NCBI GenBank assembly: GCA_016719925.1
Contig: JADJYC010000013.1
Coordinates: 1 to 64,000, forward strand
DNA from: Crocinitomicaceae bacterium
GTDB lineage: Bacteria > Bacteroidota > Bacteroidia > Flavobacteriales_D > Crocinitomicaceae
Reading direction: 5' to 3'
DNA: 64,000 nucleotides
In this document: positions 38,916 to 49,824 of the stretch, one piece after another
How positions within the stretch are numbered: position 1 is the first letter of the stretch
Layout of the letters: each line of letters opens with the position of its first letter
Translations under genes and position numbers: made by a program
The notes under the pieces: model-generated
Seen by the model: only the letters and a program-made list of their open reading frames with translations
Database searches by the model: none
What the model was told of the DNA's origin: nothing

Positions 38916-39463
38916 TATACAATTACATAAATCAAAATGGCATTTGAAATTCCGGTAATTGAAACTTCATCACCCGCTTCAAAATAAATCGAATCACCGC
39001 TGGTCAGTGCTTCACTTTCATTTAATCCAATAGAACCTTTGTAAATAAATATAAAGCCGTGTTTTCCGGTTGTAAGCGTAATAGTTTTTTTCTTGCTGAT
39101 CTGAATATGTCTCACAAAACCGGTTAGTTCTGGATTGCGAATCATCAGATTAAAATCTTCTGCTTCTCCTCCGCTGGTTGTTTCCCAGTCACCTTCAAAC
39201 GAATCTTTTTCAAATTTTTCAAGGATGGTTGAGTGATGTCCTTTGTGTTCAAGTTCCAGTGTTCCTTCCAAAACCATCAGCGTTCTTTTTACACCGGGAA
39301 GAGAAGTAAATTTTGACGTAGGAATTTCAATTGTCGCAGTACTGATTCTGAAATCAAAATCCATATTTTTATACGAGGATTTTTCAGGATAGATAAAGAG
39401 CTGCGTAGTTGATCCGCCGCTCCATTCGGCAGTTTTCAGTGTTTCAAAAGGAATAATCTTCAT
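38915..39463 (-). CDS. HutD/Ves-family cupin protein
   Basis: 182 residues. N-terminal WSGGSTTQLFIYP and RISTATIE with SKFTSLPGVKRTLMVLEG are the HutD/Ves signature of a two-lobed cupin. In other bacteria HutD lies with histidine-utilisation genes. No hut gene is visible here, so the role is open. It starts 3 bases after the SDR stop and overlaps ogt by one base. Confidence 0.85.
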   Translation of the reverse strand: MKIIPFETLKTAEWSGGSTTQLFIYPEKSSYKNMDFDFRISTATIEIPTSKFTSLPGVKRTLMVLEGTLELEHKGHHSTILEKFEKDSFEGDWETTSGGEAEDFNLMIRNPELTGFVRHIQISKKKTITLTTGKHGFIFIYKGSIGLNESEALTSGDSIYFEAGDEVSITGISNAILIYVIV

Positions 39464-39466
39464 GAA

Positions 39467-40231
39467 TTAATTTTCTGTTTTGTGAAAGTAAACACTGTTT
39501 GCCTGTGCGAGTGATGTGACCACTAAGTCATTTATGCAAAGATGCGGAGGCAGTGTAGCTGAGTAATAAATTAATTCGGCAATATCCTGAGCAGTCATAG
39601 GCTGATATCCTTTATAAACAGCTGCTGCTTTTTCTTTATCACCGTGAAAACGTACTTGCGCAAATTCTGTGTTTGCTGCTCCCGGAGCAATTTGTGTCAC
39701 TTTAATTCCGTATTTCAACAAGTCAATACGCATGCCTTTTGTCAAAGCATCAACAGCAAATTTGCTCGCACAGTATACATTTCCGTTTGCATATACTTCT
39801 TTGCCGGCTGTTGAACCAAGATTAATGATGTGACCAGAATTTCTGGCTGTCATCAGCGGAATAATTTCCTGACTGACATAAAGCAAACCTTTCACATTGG
39901 TGTCAATCATTTTTTCCCAATCTTCAGTTAGGCCTGATTGAATAGGATCCAGTCCGCTGGCAAGTCCTGCATTATTAACAAGTACATCAATATTTTTCCA
40001 GGATGCAGGAATTGAAGCAATCGCTTTTTTTACTTCAGTCTGGCTGCGAACATCAAAATTTAGTATCTGAACTTCTGTTTTGTATTCTTTTTCAATTCGT
40101 TGCTTTAAATTTTCAAGACGATCTTTTCTTCTTCCGGTAATAATTACACGATGTCCGTTTTGAGCAAATTTCAGTGCGGTGGCTTCTCCAAAACCTGAAG
40201 TGGCTCCTGTTATTAAAATTGTTTTTACCAT
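39467..40231 (-). CDS. SDR-family NAD(P)-dependent oxidoreductase (YdfG-like)
   Basis: About 254 residues from the ATG at 40231 (MVKTILITGATSGFGEATA). The annotated frame can be extended 22 codons upstream, but these precede the Rossmann start. Cofactor motif TGATSGFG, NNAG in VLVNNAGLASGLDP, catalytic Ser in LGSTAGKE and YxxxK in VYCASKFAV. The classical SDR length and GRRKDRL suggest NADP and a YdfG-like 3-hydroxy acid or serine dehydrogenase, but the substrate is uncertain. First gene of the SDR-hutD-ogt run. Confidence 0.9.
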   Translation of the reverse strand: MVKTILITGATSGFGEATALKFAQNGHRVIITGRRKDRLENLKQRIEKEYKTEVQILNFDVRSQTEVKKAIASIPASWKNIDVLVNNAGLASGLDPIQSGLTEDWEKMIDTNVKGLLYVSQEIIPLMTARNSGHIINLGSTAGKEVYANGNVYCASKFAVDALTKGMRIDLLKYGIKVTQIAPGAANTEFAQVRFHGDKEKAAAVYKGYQPMTAQDIAELIYYSATLPPHLCINDLVVTSLAQANSVYFHKTEN

Positions 40232-40333
40232 GATTTTAAGTTGGTATCTGATTGTCAGAATTCCTGTGGATAAAAGTAAACAGTTTTTAGCCCGCATAAA
40301 AAGAGATTAGCTACTTTTAGACAAATTTTTTTT

Positions 40334-41110
40334 ATGAGCTCCATTGAACATGAAATTGAATCAGGTGTAGGAATTATCCGGTTGAACCGTCCTGAGGTTT
40401 TTAATAGTTTTAACCGTGAAATGGCCATTGCCTTTCAGGATATTCTGGATGTCTATGAAGACACACATGCTGTACGCGCAATCTATATAACAGGAGTTGG
40501 TAAAGCATTTTGTGCCGGACAGGATTTGGTGGAAGCTACTGATTTGAAAGGACCAAAACTTCAGACCATTGTCAGACAACATTATAATCCGATCATTGAA
40601 AGATTAAGAAATATTGAAAAACCAATTGTATCAGCAGTTAACGGTGTTGCTGCAGGAGCCGGTGCAAACATTGCACTTGCCTGTGATATTTGTGTTGCAA
40701 CAGAATCTTCTGCATTCATTCAGGCATTCAGCAAAATAGGTTTGATTCCTGATTCAGGCGGAACATTTATTTTGCCCCGGTTAGTAGGTATGCAAAAGGC
40801 AGCTGCACTAATGATGCTTGGAGACAAAGTATCCGCAAAGGATGCCGAATCCATGGGGATGATTTATAAATATTTTTCAGATGAATCATTTGCTGAAGAA
40901 TCGTTGAAAATTGCAAAAACTCTGGCTTCTATGCCAACAAAAGGAATTGGACTGACCAAACGCGCGTTGAATTTATCGACTATTTCAGATTTGTCTGCCC
41001 AATTAGAAACTGAAGAAGAATTGCAGACCATGGCAGGTTCAACGTATGATTATAAAGAAGGTGTCGCTGCGTTTTTAGAAAAAAGAAAACCGGTATTTAA
41101 AGGGGAGTAA
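40334..41110 (+). CDS. paaG: Enoyl-CoA hydratase/isomerase, PaaG-like
   Basis: 258 residues of the crotonase family. Oxyanion hole parts AFCAGQDLVEATD and NGVAAGAGANIALACD. Downstream GLIPDSGGTFILPRLVG has the acidic residue used by PaaG-type isomerases. In phenylacetate breakdown PaaG isomerises the ring-1,2-epoxide of phenylacetyl-CoA to oxepin-CoA. The neighbouring paaH-like gene supports this, but paaABCDE are not in the window. General beta-oxidation is the alternative. Confidence 0.85.
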   Translation: MSSIEHEIESGVGIIRLNRPEVFNSFNREMAIAFQDILDVYEDTHAVRAIYITGVGKAFCAGQDLVEATDLKGPKLQTIVRQHYNPIIERLRNIEKPIVSAVNGVAAGAGANIALACDICVATESSAFIQAFSKIGLIPDSGGTFILPRLVGMQKAAALMMLGDKVSAKDAESMGMIYKYFSDESFAEESLKIAKTLASMPTKGIGLTKRALNLSTISDLSAQLETEEELQTMAGSTYDYKEGVAAFLEKRKPVFKGE

Positions 41111-41130
41111 GGCAAAGTATTAAGGACAGA

Positions 41131-41190
41131 GGACAAAGGGCTAAGCCTGCCTGACTGCGTCAAGCAGACAGGGACAAAGGGATGTGATTA
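41131..41190. repeat. Dispersed repeat, family II (CCTGACTGCGTCAAGCAG)
   Basis: GGACAAAGGGCTAAG, then CCTGCCTGACTGCGTCAAGC, then AGACAGGGACAAAGGG, with an internal inverted repeat (CTGACTGCGTCA / CAG-CAGG arms). The inverse complement occurs at 60762-60862. The gap 41111-41559 holds this, a family I copy, and two AAATCCTAAATG-type motifs, but no gene. Confidence 0.75.
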
Positions 41191-41227
41191 GGAATTTTAG
41201 GCATTTAGACATTTAGGATTTTTTTAG

Positions 41228-41415
41228 TTTATAGTTGATAAGTTGAAAGTTGAATGTTTTTAGTTGAAGAGTTTACCCGGAGACTGAGCGACTTGAAATG
41301 AGCTTGCCGAAGTTAGTCGAAGTCGAAGTTGTGAGAGTTTCCCAGGACTGAAGAAAGTCAAAGCTTGAAGAGTTTCCCCGGAGACTGAGGTTCTCGAAGT
41401 CGAAGGTTGATAAGT
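41228..41415. repeat. Dispersed intergenic repeat, family I
   Basis: Same elements as 37438-37700: AGTTGATAAGTTGAAAG, GAGTTTACCCGGAGACTGAG, GAGCTTGCCGAAGTTAGTCG, GAGTTTCCCCGGAGACTGAG and TCGAAGTCGAAGGTTGATAA. Confidence 0.75.
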
Positions 41416-41559
41416 TTAGAGTTTATATATTTTTCAAAATGACTCCAGACTAATGACTCCAGACTATTCATAGACTCACTTTCAATACATCCGACATGTT
41501 TTGAATTTTGACATTTGAATTTTGATTTTTTAGTTATTTAGACCTTTAGGATTTTTAAT

Positions 41560-42717
41560 ATGATGATGAAAATAGGAGTTTTAGGAGCCGGATCAATGGG
41601 ATCAGGAATTGCGCAAGTAGCTTCACAATGCGGTCATGCTGTTGTGTTGTGTGATACCAATACTGTTCAACTTGAAAAGGCACAAAGTGGTCTTGCCAAA
41701 ACACTGGAAAAATTAGTTGAAAAACAAAAAATAAGTGCAGACGAATCAAAACAAATTCAGTCAAGAATCCAGTATTCATCTTCTGTAAATGATTTTGAAA
41801 AATGTGATTTAATTATTGAAGCGATCATTGAAAATCTGGAAATCAAAAAAACCGTTTTTTCACAATTGGAAAGTATAGTGAGTGATTCTTGTATTCTTGC
41901 AACCAATACTTCATCTCTTTCTGTTGCGTCCATTGCATCTGCCTGTAAAAATCCGCAGCGCGTCATAGGCATTCACTTTTTTAATCCGGCGCCGCTGATG
42001 CCGCTGGTTGAAATTATACCGGCAGTTCAAACTGGTCCTGATACAGTAAAAATCTCAAGAGACCTGATTGATTCCTGGAAAAAGGTAACTGTACTAACAA
42101 AAGATACACCCGGATTTATTGTAAACCGGGTTGCGCGTCCGTTTTATGGTGAAGCGTTAAGAATCTATGAAGAAGGCATTGCTGATTTTGCAACCATTGA
42201 CTGGGCAATGACTGAGCTGGGAGGATTTAAAATGGGACCGTTTACGTTGATGGATTACATAGGCAATGATGTCAATTATGCTGTTACTGAATCAGTTTTT
42301 ACATCATTCTATTACGACCCCCGCTACAAACCATCATTGACTCAGAAACGACATTCAGAAGCAGGCTGGTACGGCAGAAAAACCGGCCGGGGGTACTATG
42401 ATTATTCCAGCGGAGCTGTGCTTCCTGAACCAAAAAAGGATGACGGTCTGGGTAATGAAATTCTGAACCGTATTCTGGTTATGCTTATCAATGAAGCTGC
42501 GGATGCCGTGTTTTTGCAGATTGCTTCAGTCAAAGATGTTGACATGGCCATGACAAAAGGAGTGAATTATCCAAAGGGATTGCTTGCCTGGGCAAATGAA
42601 ATCGGTCTTGACAATGTTTTGAAGCAATTAGATGAACTATACAATGAGTATCGTGAAGACCGCTATCGCGCCTCTGTTTTATTGCGCCGTCTGGCCAAAG
42701 CTGGTAAAGGATTCTGA
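41560..42717 (+). CDS. paaH: 3-hydroxyacyl-CoA dehydrogenase, PaaH/PaaC-like
   Basis: 385 residues. NAD-binding motif GVLGAGSMGSGIAQVAS, then NTSSLSVASIA, the catalytic His in GIHFFNPAPLMPLVEI, TKDTPGFIVNRVARPFYGEA, and a second C-terminal 3HCDH domain (VDMAMTKGVNYPKGLLAW). This two-domain form is typical of the phenylacetate-pathway 3-hydroxyadipyl-CoA dehydrogenase. Three ATG codons in a row at 41560-41568 leave the exact start open. With the paaG-like gene it suggests part of a phenylacetate or fatty acid degradation set. Confidence 0.9.
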   Translation: MMMKIGVLGAGSMGSGIAQVASQCGHAVVLCDTNTVQLEKAQSGLAKTLEKLVEKQKISADESKQIQSRIQYSSSVNDFEKCDLIIEAIIENLEIKKTVFSQLESIVSDSCILATNTSSLSVASIASACKNPQRVIGIHFFNPAPLMPLVEIIPAVQTGPDTVKISRDLIDSWKKVTVLTKDTPGFIVNRVARPFYGEALRIYEEGIADFATIDWAMTELGGFKMGPFTLMDYIGNDVNYAVTESVFTSFYYDPRYKPSLTQKRHSEAGWYGRKTGRGYYDYSSGAVLPEPKKDDGLGNEILNRILVMLINEAADAVFLQIASVKDVDMAMTKGVNYPKGLLAWANEIGLDNVLKQLDELYNEYREDRYRASVLLRRLAKAGKGF

Positions 42718-42769
42718 GGGTTGATCACATCTTTTTATTATTTGCTGTGACGGAATGATCTGATTCAGT

Positions 42770-42777
42770 TATTTTTG
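42770..42777 (+). promoter_or_regulatory. Promoter -7 element TATTTTTG for the WG-repeat gene
   Basis: TAnnTTTG match 16 bases before the ATG at 42794, the same spacing as at hemB and the aminotransferase. Confidence 0.45.
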
Positions 42778-42793
42778 CTAAAAAAATACCCCT

Positions 42794-45671
42794 ATGAAAT
42801 TCCGTTTGTTTTACTCTTTTGTGTCTCACTTTTTTATCTTTTTCGTTTCAGGTCAATGCGCAATCTGAAATCATTGATAAAGTATTTAAAGATAAAGGAG
42901 CTGATTTTAAAAGTCAGATTATTATTGAAGATACAATCGCTATGGATTATTTCTATGCGAGCGAAGAGTATGGTTCAGTTTACTCTGTGAAATTCGGTCA
43001 TGAAGATTTTCAGCACTTCATTACTTACCGGAATAAAACCACAAACAAAGTTGGATTGATTGTTTACGGAACTTCCGTATCTGCATATTCAGATGCAGTT
43101 GCTGACAGCATTTATTTCCTTCAGAACGGGGAGACCGAAGGATCAGAATATTATGATGATCTGGGGAATTATGTCTACAATACGGTTGTAAAATCTGCAC
43201 AATTTTATTTTGATTATAATACAACTCAGGATGAATACTGGACTGTAAATACAGCGCCCGGTAAATATGAAGTGAAAAAATCAGGTAATCTTGAAAAGGA
43301 TCTTTTTAAGGCAGTGTCTTTTGTTGAGCATCTTACTCCGGAAGGGTATTCATATGTAACCGCGATCTATGCGAATCTGAGTACCGGAAAAATTTACAAT
43401 TCGACGGTATTAAATGAAAAAGTTACGGTTAACGAAGTGTATGCTTATCACTATGATTCTTATGGTGAGTATGATTACTACTACAGTTATGAAATGCCTG
43501 AAACAGATTATTCAATTCCGTATTTTGAAACAAGAATGAATTATGAGCCAATTGAAATTGTCTATATCAAAGCAGGTGATTCCATTGCGGATGTAATGTC
43601 TTATTCATATCCGGAAGCAGATCAGATGGCTTATTACCGAAAAGCTGTGCCTGAAAACATGAATGGTGTCTGGTCAGCTGCAGATGAGTCAGGAAGTTTA
43701 CTGATCATTGACGGAGATGATTTATGGTCAGCATATGGAGTATTCATAGCAACCATTGATTCGTACAAACAATTGTATGAAGTTGGAGTTAAAGAATGGA
43801 GTGATGCAATCGGAAAATTTAATCTTTCGGCTGAAGATAAATCGAGACTTGAGAGTGAGTGGAAAGGAAGCAAAAACGGTTTGAATGTTATTGGTATGAC
43901 AGCGTTTACAACGTTGCAGCGTTTTAAAGATTATTATGTTTTTAATGATCAGTCGCTTGCGCATATTTATCAGGAACTGGATGCTGAAGGAAATCTGATA
44001 ACAGGTCTTGAAATCTTTAAAGCAGAAAAAGTATTCACCGATTACGGTTTTGCCAAATATGATAATTATACGTACACAACCGTATTGGAAGATTTAAATG
44101 GTGAACCCGTGGATCTTTACAGTTCAGGTGTTGACTATTATTACAATTATAATTTGGGTGTTGCTGACCGTAACATCGACAAGGAAGGAAATCTTGTTCT
44201 GACAACTGAATCACTTGGCAATTTGCAGTTCAAAGCTTTTTCAGGAGGATCAAATTACATTGGTAAGGTAAAATATCAGTGGATTGGAAATAATGAATTT
44301 AACGGCGAAGCAAAAGTGGTGAGCATAAAATCTTTGCCTTACAAAATTGTTGATCAGAACGGACAGGTTTTGGCGGATGATGTTTTTTCCATGTACACTA
44401 CAAATGTTCAGGGATTTAATTTATATCAGATTTATGACAGCAATAACAAAGCAGGTGTTCTTGGTCCTGACGGAAGCTGGATGCTGAAACGTGAATGGGA
44501 TAATGTCACCGTTGCCGGCCCTAGTGCTTCATACGGTTATGACGGGTATGGTTCAATCGGTCTGCCGGTATTTTTTCTGGTGATGAAAGATGATAAATAC
44601 GGCGCACTTGATTCAAAAGGAAACTGGATAGTTCCAATGGGATATGATTATATAGAAGTTTGCTCAGAGCAATTGCTTGCAAATAAAAATGGTAAAATCA
44701 CCATCTATTCTTTTGACGGTAAAATGCTCATTGAAAATATTGATGGATTTGCCGGCGGATATTATGGTTACGCAACAGATTGTTATTCATTTGACAACAC
44801 GCCTTCAGGTTCAAGAGTATTGGTTAAGAATGATAAATACGGAATTGTGGATGATAATTTTAAAACAGTAGTGCCTTTTGATTATACCTCAATTACTCCA
44901 ATTGGAAACGGACGTACTTTTATTGTTTCTGATGCGGATAACAAGTATGGAATGATTACTGAGAAAAATGAAGTGCTTCTAAATTTTGAGTATGACGTGA
45001 TTGTTCCGTTTGATTATAATGCTGAAAGATTGATTGCTGGTAAAGAAGGAAAACAGGGTGTTATTGATACAAAAGGAAATGTTCTCATTCCGTTTATGTT
45101 TTATTCAATTACATCAAGTTCTGACTGGTATTCAAATATGATTTATGTATCAGATCCTGATTATATGACAAACATTGTTGACACAACAGGTAAATCATTG
45201 ATTGATGCAAGTTGCAGTTATTTGTATTATTATCCTTCTTATCAGATTTTCTATTGCAGTACCAATGAGGGACAATTTGATTTTTATAATGGTGAAGGAG
45301 CTAAAATCTTTTCCAAAGTAGCAAGTTATATTGATCCGTATTCTTCATATGATTATGTGCAGATTATGCAAATGGGTGATTATGAAAACCCAATGTTTGG
45401 TGCATTTGATCTGACATCCGGTGCTGATCTGATGGCATGTGAATTTGAATCCTTGTATCCGTTCTGGATTTCAGATCAGATATTTTTTGCAGCAACAAAA
45501 AACGGCAAACTTGGAATTTATTCAATCAACGGAACACTGCTTGTTAAACACAAAGGCATGTATCTGGACAATTATTTTTATGAAAGCGGAGAGTACGGAG
45601 GTGAATACGGATATTACGTTGAAATCTCAAACAAAAAGGGCAAATCAAAACTTCACCGTTTAGATTGGTGA
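42794..45671 (+). CDS. Secreted WG-repeat protein (one homopolymer indel in the signal peptide)
   Basis: About 959 residues. The ATG at 42794 reads MKFRLF and then leaves frame. Removing one T from the TTTT at 42808-42811 gives a complete signal peptide (MKFRLFTLLCLTFLSFSF, cleaved near VNAQS) joined to the long frame from 42819. The first half has no domain I know. From about residue 590 on there are six or more WG-type repeats of 40-50 residues (KYGALDSKGNWIVP, KYGIVDDNFKTVVPF, KYGMITEKNEVLLNF, KQGVIDTKGNVLIPF), expected to form a beta-propeller-like fold. Function unknown; probably a periplasmic or outer-surface binding protein. Confidence 0.87.
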
Positions 45672-45687
45672 AGAAAATAAGTTGAAT

Positions 45688-45725
45688 AAAAAGCCGTCTC
45701 CAATACAATTGAAGACGGCTTTTTT
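45688..45725. terminator. Bidirectional rho-independent terminator
   Basis: AAAAAGCCGTCT pairs with AGACGGCTTTTT around an inner CAAT/ATTG pairing. It lies between the convergent WG-repeat and TonB receptor genes. Confidence 0.85.
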
Positions 45726-45734
45726 ATTGTAATT

Positions 45735-48204
45735 CTACAACTTCACAACTAATCGTGTCATAAAATTGAATCCCGCCTGCGGATATAGAAAATTCTCTGT
45801 ATACCGTTGTCCGCCGTACAAATATCCCCAGGTATAACCATTGTTTGAATACATTTCATTCAGCAGATTATTCAATTGAACACCCAGAATTAATTCTCTG
45901 AAAAATTTTCCTCCCCACGTGTAATTCACATCAGCATTGGTTACAAAATAAGGATCAAGTGAACGATAAGAATTAGAAGTATTATCCAGATATTGTCTGC
46001 CTGTATATTTTGACTGAATACCCATTGAAAAACCTTTGAACGGAGTAAACTCAATTGCAGCCGCCGCAATCAGGTTTGGTGAAAATGCCAGATCAGTATT
46101 TGAATGTGATATTTCTTTCTGTCCGCCCAGGTCAAAATCATCCAGATATTCAGTAAACGATTTCACTTTGTTCTGACTGTAAGTGACTGTTGAAGTAAAA
46201 CTGATTTTTTCTGTAATCATAACTCCGCCTTCGAGTTCAATTCCTGCACGGTAACTTTGACTGACATTGGTTCTGATATATGCACCAACATCACTGAGTG
46301 CTCCGGTTAGTATTAACTGATTCTGATAATTCATGAAAAACAAATTAGCATTCAGCATAAATTTTGAGCCTTTGAGATTGTAACCTGCTTCTAAATTTTG
46401 AAGTGTTTCATACAATGGTCTTGCTGCGTTTGTACGATTGACAAAGTCTTCCCGGTTGGGTTCGCGGTTTGCAATTCCAAAAGAGAGATATAAATTATTC
46501 CGGTCATTCAGTGAAAACAAAATTCCGGCTTTTGGATTAAAGAAATTGTATTTTACATTTTGATCCGCATCAGAAATGACAGAATCAATTAAAGCCGGAC
46601 CGTAATAATGATAATCGATATACCGGTATTGGAGGTCGGCATAAAAATTAAATTTTTTCCATCTGTAATTTCCTTTCAGGTATGTGCTTGCATCATTTTT
46701 TAGAGAATGGTTGTCATAATATCGGTCACGTATTTCACTTCCTGCCGCAAATTCAGCCCAGATTATTTCTCCGAAATGTTTTCCTGAATACTGATTGACC
46801 GCACCTCCCAGGTTAAATCAAAGCACTTTTGCTTTTATAATTCAATGAAAAAACACCGCCATAAAACTGATTGTCTAACCATCTGCGTCTGATAAAATCT
46901 CCGCTGGTAATAGTATCACCTGTTAAAATTAAAGGTGAAATTCCATAAGAACTGAAGTCATCATTTTTTCTGAACTGTTCATAGTAACCCCGTCCGTAAG
47001 TATAATGTCCTGCTATCAATAAATCAATATTTTCTGTCAGTTGCTGTGAGTAATGAAGCTGATAATGATCCTGCTGATAATTGTCCACTTCATTTTCATA
47101 CGTGTAGTAATTGTATGTTCGGCCGGATGAAAATAAATTGGCGCTGTCCTGCGGATTTGAATAGGACCAAGGATTATTATAATAATGGGTGAGAATCGAA
47201 TCCTGATTTCCTGAAACAACAGCCTGAGGTGTACCCCACCATGATTGGTAAGTAGTTTCTTTACCTGAAAAATGAGTAAGCCTTAGAACAGACTTTTTTC
47301 CAAGCCATGCACCTGAAATATAATACGAGCTCAAATCTGAATAAGCTCTGTCGATGTATCCGTCAGAATTTATTTTTGACAACCGGGCATCCAGCGTAAA
47401 TTTATTATTGATTAATCCTGAACCTAAACGAATGGTTCCTTTTAGGGTGTTGAATGATCCGTATGAAGTTGAAATTTCTGCATAGGGATTTTTATTTACT
47501 TCATTGGTCTTGATATTAATACTTGCACCAAAAGATGCTGCGCCGTTTGCTGACGTTCCAACGCCGCGCTGAATCTGAACATTTTCTATGGATGAAGCAA
47601 GGTCAGGCATGTTCACCCACCATGTGCCGTGAGATTCTGAATCATTAACTGGAATTCCGTTGATTGTAACATTTGTTCTTGTCGGATCAACACCGCGAAT
47701 CCGTATTCCTGTATAACCAATTCCTGTTCCCGCATCAGAGGTAATCACAACAGATGGAGTGAGGTTAAACAAATAGGGAATATCCTGCCCGTAATTTAAT
47801 TTTTCAATTTTCTGTGAAGACATATTCGTAAATGTAGTAGGCGTGTAATCATCTGCGCGGGTGCTGGTAATCACAATTTCATCAGACATGTAAGAGAGTT
47901 CCTCCAGCGAATAATTCAGCGCAACATCTTTACCATTAATAATAATTGTATCATTCATCGTTGTGTAACCAGGAGAAGATACTTCAACATAATACGTTCC
48001 ATTTTTAATTAAAGTGAATTCAAATTCTCCATTCAGATCTGTAAGTGTGCGATGATAAGAATTTGTCAAAACTACTTTTGCTGATGGAATAGATTCTCCT
48101 GAAAAATAATTTCTGACTGTTCCAACAAAAGCGTATTGAGAATAAGAAAAGACGGGCAGAAAAAAGATTGCTGCCCAAAACATCAGTTTGTAACTTGTTT
48201 TCAT
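45735..48204 (-). pseudogene. TonB-dependent receptor under TPP riboswitch control, probable thiamine importer, one frameshift
   Basis: About 823 residues. Signal peptide MKTSYKLMFWAAIFFLPVFS, CarboxypepD_reg-like domain (SGESIPSAKVVLTN), plug (IRIRGVDPTRTNVTINGIPVN), then the beta-barrel with a C-terminal aromatic-rich strand ending FMTRLVVKL. The frame breaks near 46815, after SLNYKSK. The next 290 bases are readable in the new phase (GAVNQYSGKHFGE), which then continues to 45735. Its 5' leader carries a TPP riboswitch (48268-48348), which points to thiamine or a thiamine precursor as substrate, as predicted for other Bacteroidota receptors of this kind. Confidence 0.9.
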
Positions 48205-48267
48205 GTTTACACATTTAACAAGAACAAGGGGCTAATTCCTGGGAATTAATAAATAGTTAATTAGCTT

Positions 48268-48348
48268 GGTCACTTCCCTTCGCAGGCATTACCCTGATCA
48301 GGTCAATGGGTATAATCTCAGCCACGTATTAAACGAAGCACCCCTTAG
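48268..48348 (-). promoter_or_regulatory. TPP riboswitch (THI element)
   Basis: On the minus strand the conserved order is clear: GGGGTGC, then GGCTGAGA (CTGAGA at 48321-48316), ACCC, GACCTGATC, AGGGTAATGCCTGCGAAGGGA. It stands 63 bases before the receptor start. No poly-T terminator follows, and a small palindrome (AATTCC-CA-GGAATT) lies between it and the ATG. Control is therefore more likely at translation, which is inference. Thiamine pyrophosphate binding should lower receptor expression. Confidence 0.95.
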
Positions 48349-48480
48349 AGACGGGGTAAAGGTAAATTCAAATATTTCAAATTCCAAATACTAAATTCCA
48401 AATTCAAATTTCAAAATCTAAATTTTGTTGGAGGTATTGAAGTAAAAGACAGTCATTTTATAGTCAGAAGTCATTTTTTG

Positions 48481-48672
48481 AACTCATCGACCATTGACTT
48501 CGAGAACCTCAGTCTCCGGGGAAACACACCTACTATAAACTAAAAAATACTAAAGGTCTAAATGCCTAAAATCCTATAAAACATTCAACTCTCAACTTTC
48601 AACTTATCAACTTATCAACCTTCGACTTCGAGAACCTCAGTCTCCGTTGAAATACATCAACTTATCAACTAA
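48481..48672. repeat. Dispersed intergenic repeat, family I, inverse orientation, two copies
   Basis: CTTCGAGAACCTCAGTCTCC occurs twice (at about 48500 and 48630). Between the copies are CTAAAGGTCTAAATGCC and the run CAACTTTCAACTTATCAA. It is the reverse complement of 37438-37700 and 41228-41415. The AT-rich stretch 48360-48480 has short ATTCCAAATTC-type iterations and no gene. Confidence 0.75.
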
Positions 48673-48682
48673 TGACAATCAA

Positions 48683-49636
48683 CTAGTGTACACCTACCGA
48701 AGTCAGATAACGCTCGGCGTCCAAAGCTGCCATGCATCCTGTTCCTGCTGCTGTGATAGCTTGTCTGTATGTACGATCTGCCGCATCACCGCAAACAAAA
48801 ACACCCGGAACATTTGTTTTGGAAGAACCGGGTACGTTTTTGATGTATCCAACTTCATCACATTCAATATAAGGTTTGAAAACGGCAGTATTTGGTGTGT
48901 GACCAATTGCGATGAATACACCTGTTACCGGAATTTCATGTTTCTCACCGGATTTATTGTTTTTTATTCTTACTCCGGTTACAACCTGATCATCTCCCAA
49001 AACTTCATCTATTTCTGAATTCATTAATAGATTGATTTTGCTGTTTGAACGTACACGGTTTTCCATGATAACAGACGCTCTGAATTTATCTGTACGAACC
49101 AGCATGGTCACTTTTGCACAGATATTTGCAAGGTATGTAGCTTCTTCACATGCTGAGTCTCCTGCGCCAACAATAACTACTTCCTGATTGCGGTAGAAAA
49201 ATCCGTCACAAATTGCGCATGCAGAAACACCGCCACCCAATTGTAAATATTTTTGCTCAGATGGTATTCCTAAATATTTTGCTGATGCTCCGGTAGCAAT
49301 GATTACCGTGTTGGCATGAATTTCTTTTGTCTCATCCACCCACACTTTGTGAACCGGACCTGTAAAATCAACTTTGGTCACCCAGCCTGTCCGTACGTCT
49401 GTTTTAAATCTTTTTGCCTGTTGTTCCAGCTGAACCATCATTTCAGGGCCTGTTACTCCATCAGGATATCCCGGAAAATTTTCAACTTCATTGGTGGTTG
49501 TCAATTGCCCGCCAGGTTGCATTCCCTGATACAATACCGGATTCATATTTGCACGTGCGGCATAGATTGCAGCGGTGTATCCCGCAGGACCTGAACCAAT
49601 AATCAGGCAGTTCATTTTTTCAATATTTTCAGACAT
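48683..49636 (-). CDS. trxB: Thioredoxin-disulfide reductase
   Basis: 317 residues. FAD motif IGSGPAGYTAAIYAARAN, redox-active CxxC in ACAICDGFF, NADPH motif VVIVGAGDSACEEATYLA, and C-terminal FAD contact FVCGDAADRTYRQA with GTGCMAALDAERYL. It reduces thioredoxin with NADPH. Frame intact. A TATCTTTG -7 element lies 23 bases upstream. It is divergent from the helicase gene. Confidence 0.97.
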   Translation of the reverse strand: MSENIEKMNCLIIGSGPAGYTAAIYAARANMNPVLYQGMQPGGQLTTTNEVENFPGYPDGVTGPEMMVQLEQQAKRFKTDVRTGWVTKVDFTGPVHKVWVDETKEIHANTVIIATGASAKYLGIPSEQKYLQLGGGVSACAICDGFFYRNQEVVIVGAGDSACEEATYLANICAKVTMLVRTDKFRASVIMENRVRSNSKINLLMNSEIDEVLGDDQVVTGVRIKNNKSGEKHEIPVTGVFIAIGHTPNTAVFKPYIECDEVGYIKNVPGSSKTNVPGVFVCGDAADRTYRQAITAAGTGCMAALDAERYLTSVGVH

Positions 49637-49659
49637 GTTCGGAGTTTTTAAAAATCAGT

Positions 49660-49667
49660 CAAAGATA
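49660..49667 (-). promoter_or_regulatory. Promoter -7 element TATCTTTG for trxB
   Basis: TAnnTTTG match on the minus strand, 23 bases before the trxB ATG. Confidence 0.45.
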
Positions 49668-49767
49668 ATCTGAATCCATGATTCGTTATCCTGATCTTTT
49701 ATCATATTTATTTATTGCACCGTTGAAATCATTTATAAAGGCTGAGTTTTAAACTTTAATTGCAAGT

Positions 49768-49801
49768 TTGGTCATAAATCAATTTAAAGGTGGTATTTTT
49801 G
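49768..49801 (+). promoter_or_regulatory. Promoter of the helicase gene (TTG, 23 bases, TATTTTTG)
   Basis: -33 TTG at 49768-49770 and -7 TATTTTTG at 49794-49801. It lies inside an upstream extension of the open frame and so favours the ATG at 49825. Confidence 0.5.
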
Positions 49802-49824
49802 CAAAAATTTATCCGGACCATCTC

